Below, one piece after another: positions 5,451 through 5,484 of a stretch of DNA of 5,484 bases. The position numbers and the translations under genes were made by a program. The notes beneath the pieces were generated by a model. The model was not told the DNA's origin and searched no databases. It was given only the letters and a program-made list of their open reading frames with translations. Source of the stretch: Phycisphaeraceae bacterium (GTDB lineage: Bacteria; Planctomycetota; Phycisphaerae; Phycisphaerales; Phycisphaeraceae); contig JAESSU010000493.1 of assembly GCA_016763955.1 (NCBI GenBank), positions 1 to 5,484 on the forward strand. Direction: 5' to 3'. The stretch's first letter is position 1, and each line of letters opens with the position of its first letter.

Positions 5451-5479
5451 ACCATAAACAATAAAACGGACTTTGAAAA
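5451..5479 (-). promoter_or_regulatory. Candidate promoter of the sugar transferase gene
   Basis: On the minus strand TTTTCA (5474-5479) and TATGGT (5451-5456) are 17 bases apart, each matching the sigma-70 consensus at 4 of 6 positions. The leader would be short, about 20 bases. The window ends 5 bases further, so an upstream gene in the same operon cannot be excluded. Confidence 0.3.
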
Positions 5480-5484
5480 CGAGC

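Overview
The window looks like part of an exopolysaccharide / surface-protein locus from a free-living Gram-negative-type bacterium. A planctomycete of the Phycisphaerae type is the best guess. The evidence is a PEP-CTERM-type C-terminal sorting signal (Pro-Glu-Pro, hydrophobic stretch, Arg-rich tail), and a membrane sugar-1-phosphate transferase whose N-terminal half is a soluble, sugar-nucleotidyltransferase-like region instead of the usual set of membrane helices. A large membrane-anchored TPR protein lies beside it. Base composition is near balanced. The taxonomic guess comes from protein style only; there is no marker gene.

Layout: (1) 1-54, one copy of a short repeat that runs up to the stop codon of the first gene. 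(2) 54-443, minus strand, a 129-residue exported protein with a signal peptide and a C-terminal membrane anchor. (3) 444-830, a divergent intergenic region with a C-rich tract (G-rich on the minus-strand transcript), two inverted repeats and a candidate promoter. (4) 831-1484, plus strand, a 217-residue PEP-CTERM protein of unknown function. (5) 1590-1614, an intrinsic terminator for minus-strand transcription. (6) 1643-3871, minus strand, a TPR protein whose frame is cut by one TAA codon at 1901-1903. The 85 codons after it read on in the same frame, still look like TPR protein, and end just before the terminator. (7) 3872-3987, a gap with a 15-bp inverted repeat and the second copy of the short repeat. 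(8) 3988-5427, minus strand, the polyprenyl-phosphate sugar-1-phosphate transferase, with a possible promoter at the right edge.

How they may work together (inference): the transferase starts a lipid-linked glycan at the inner membrane. The TPR protein could be a scaffold on the outer face of that membrane. The PEP-CTERM protein would be a cargo of an exosortase encoded elsewhere, because no exosortase is present here. The small protein has the same overall plan (signal peptide, ectodomain, C-terminal helix, Arg-Arg) without a Pro-Glu-Pro motif. The most notable points are the single in-frame stop in an otherwise intact TPR gene and the near-identical repeats that end flush with the stop codons of two unrelated genes.
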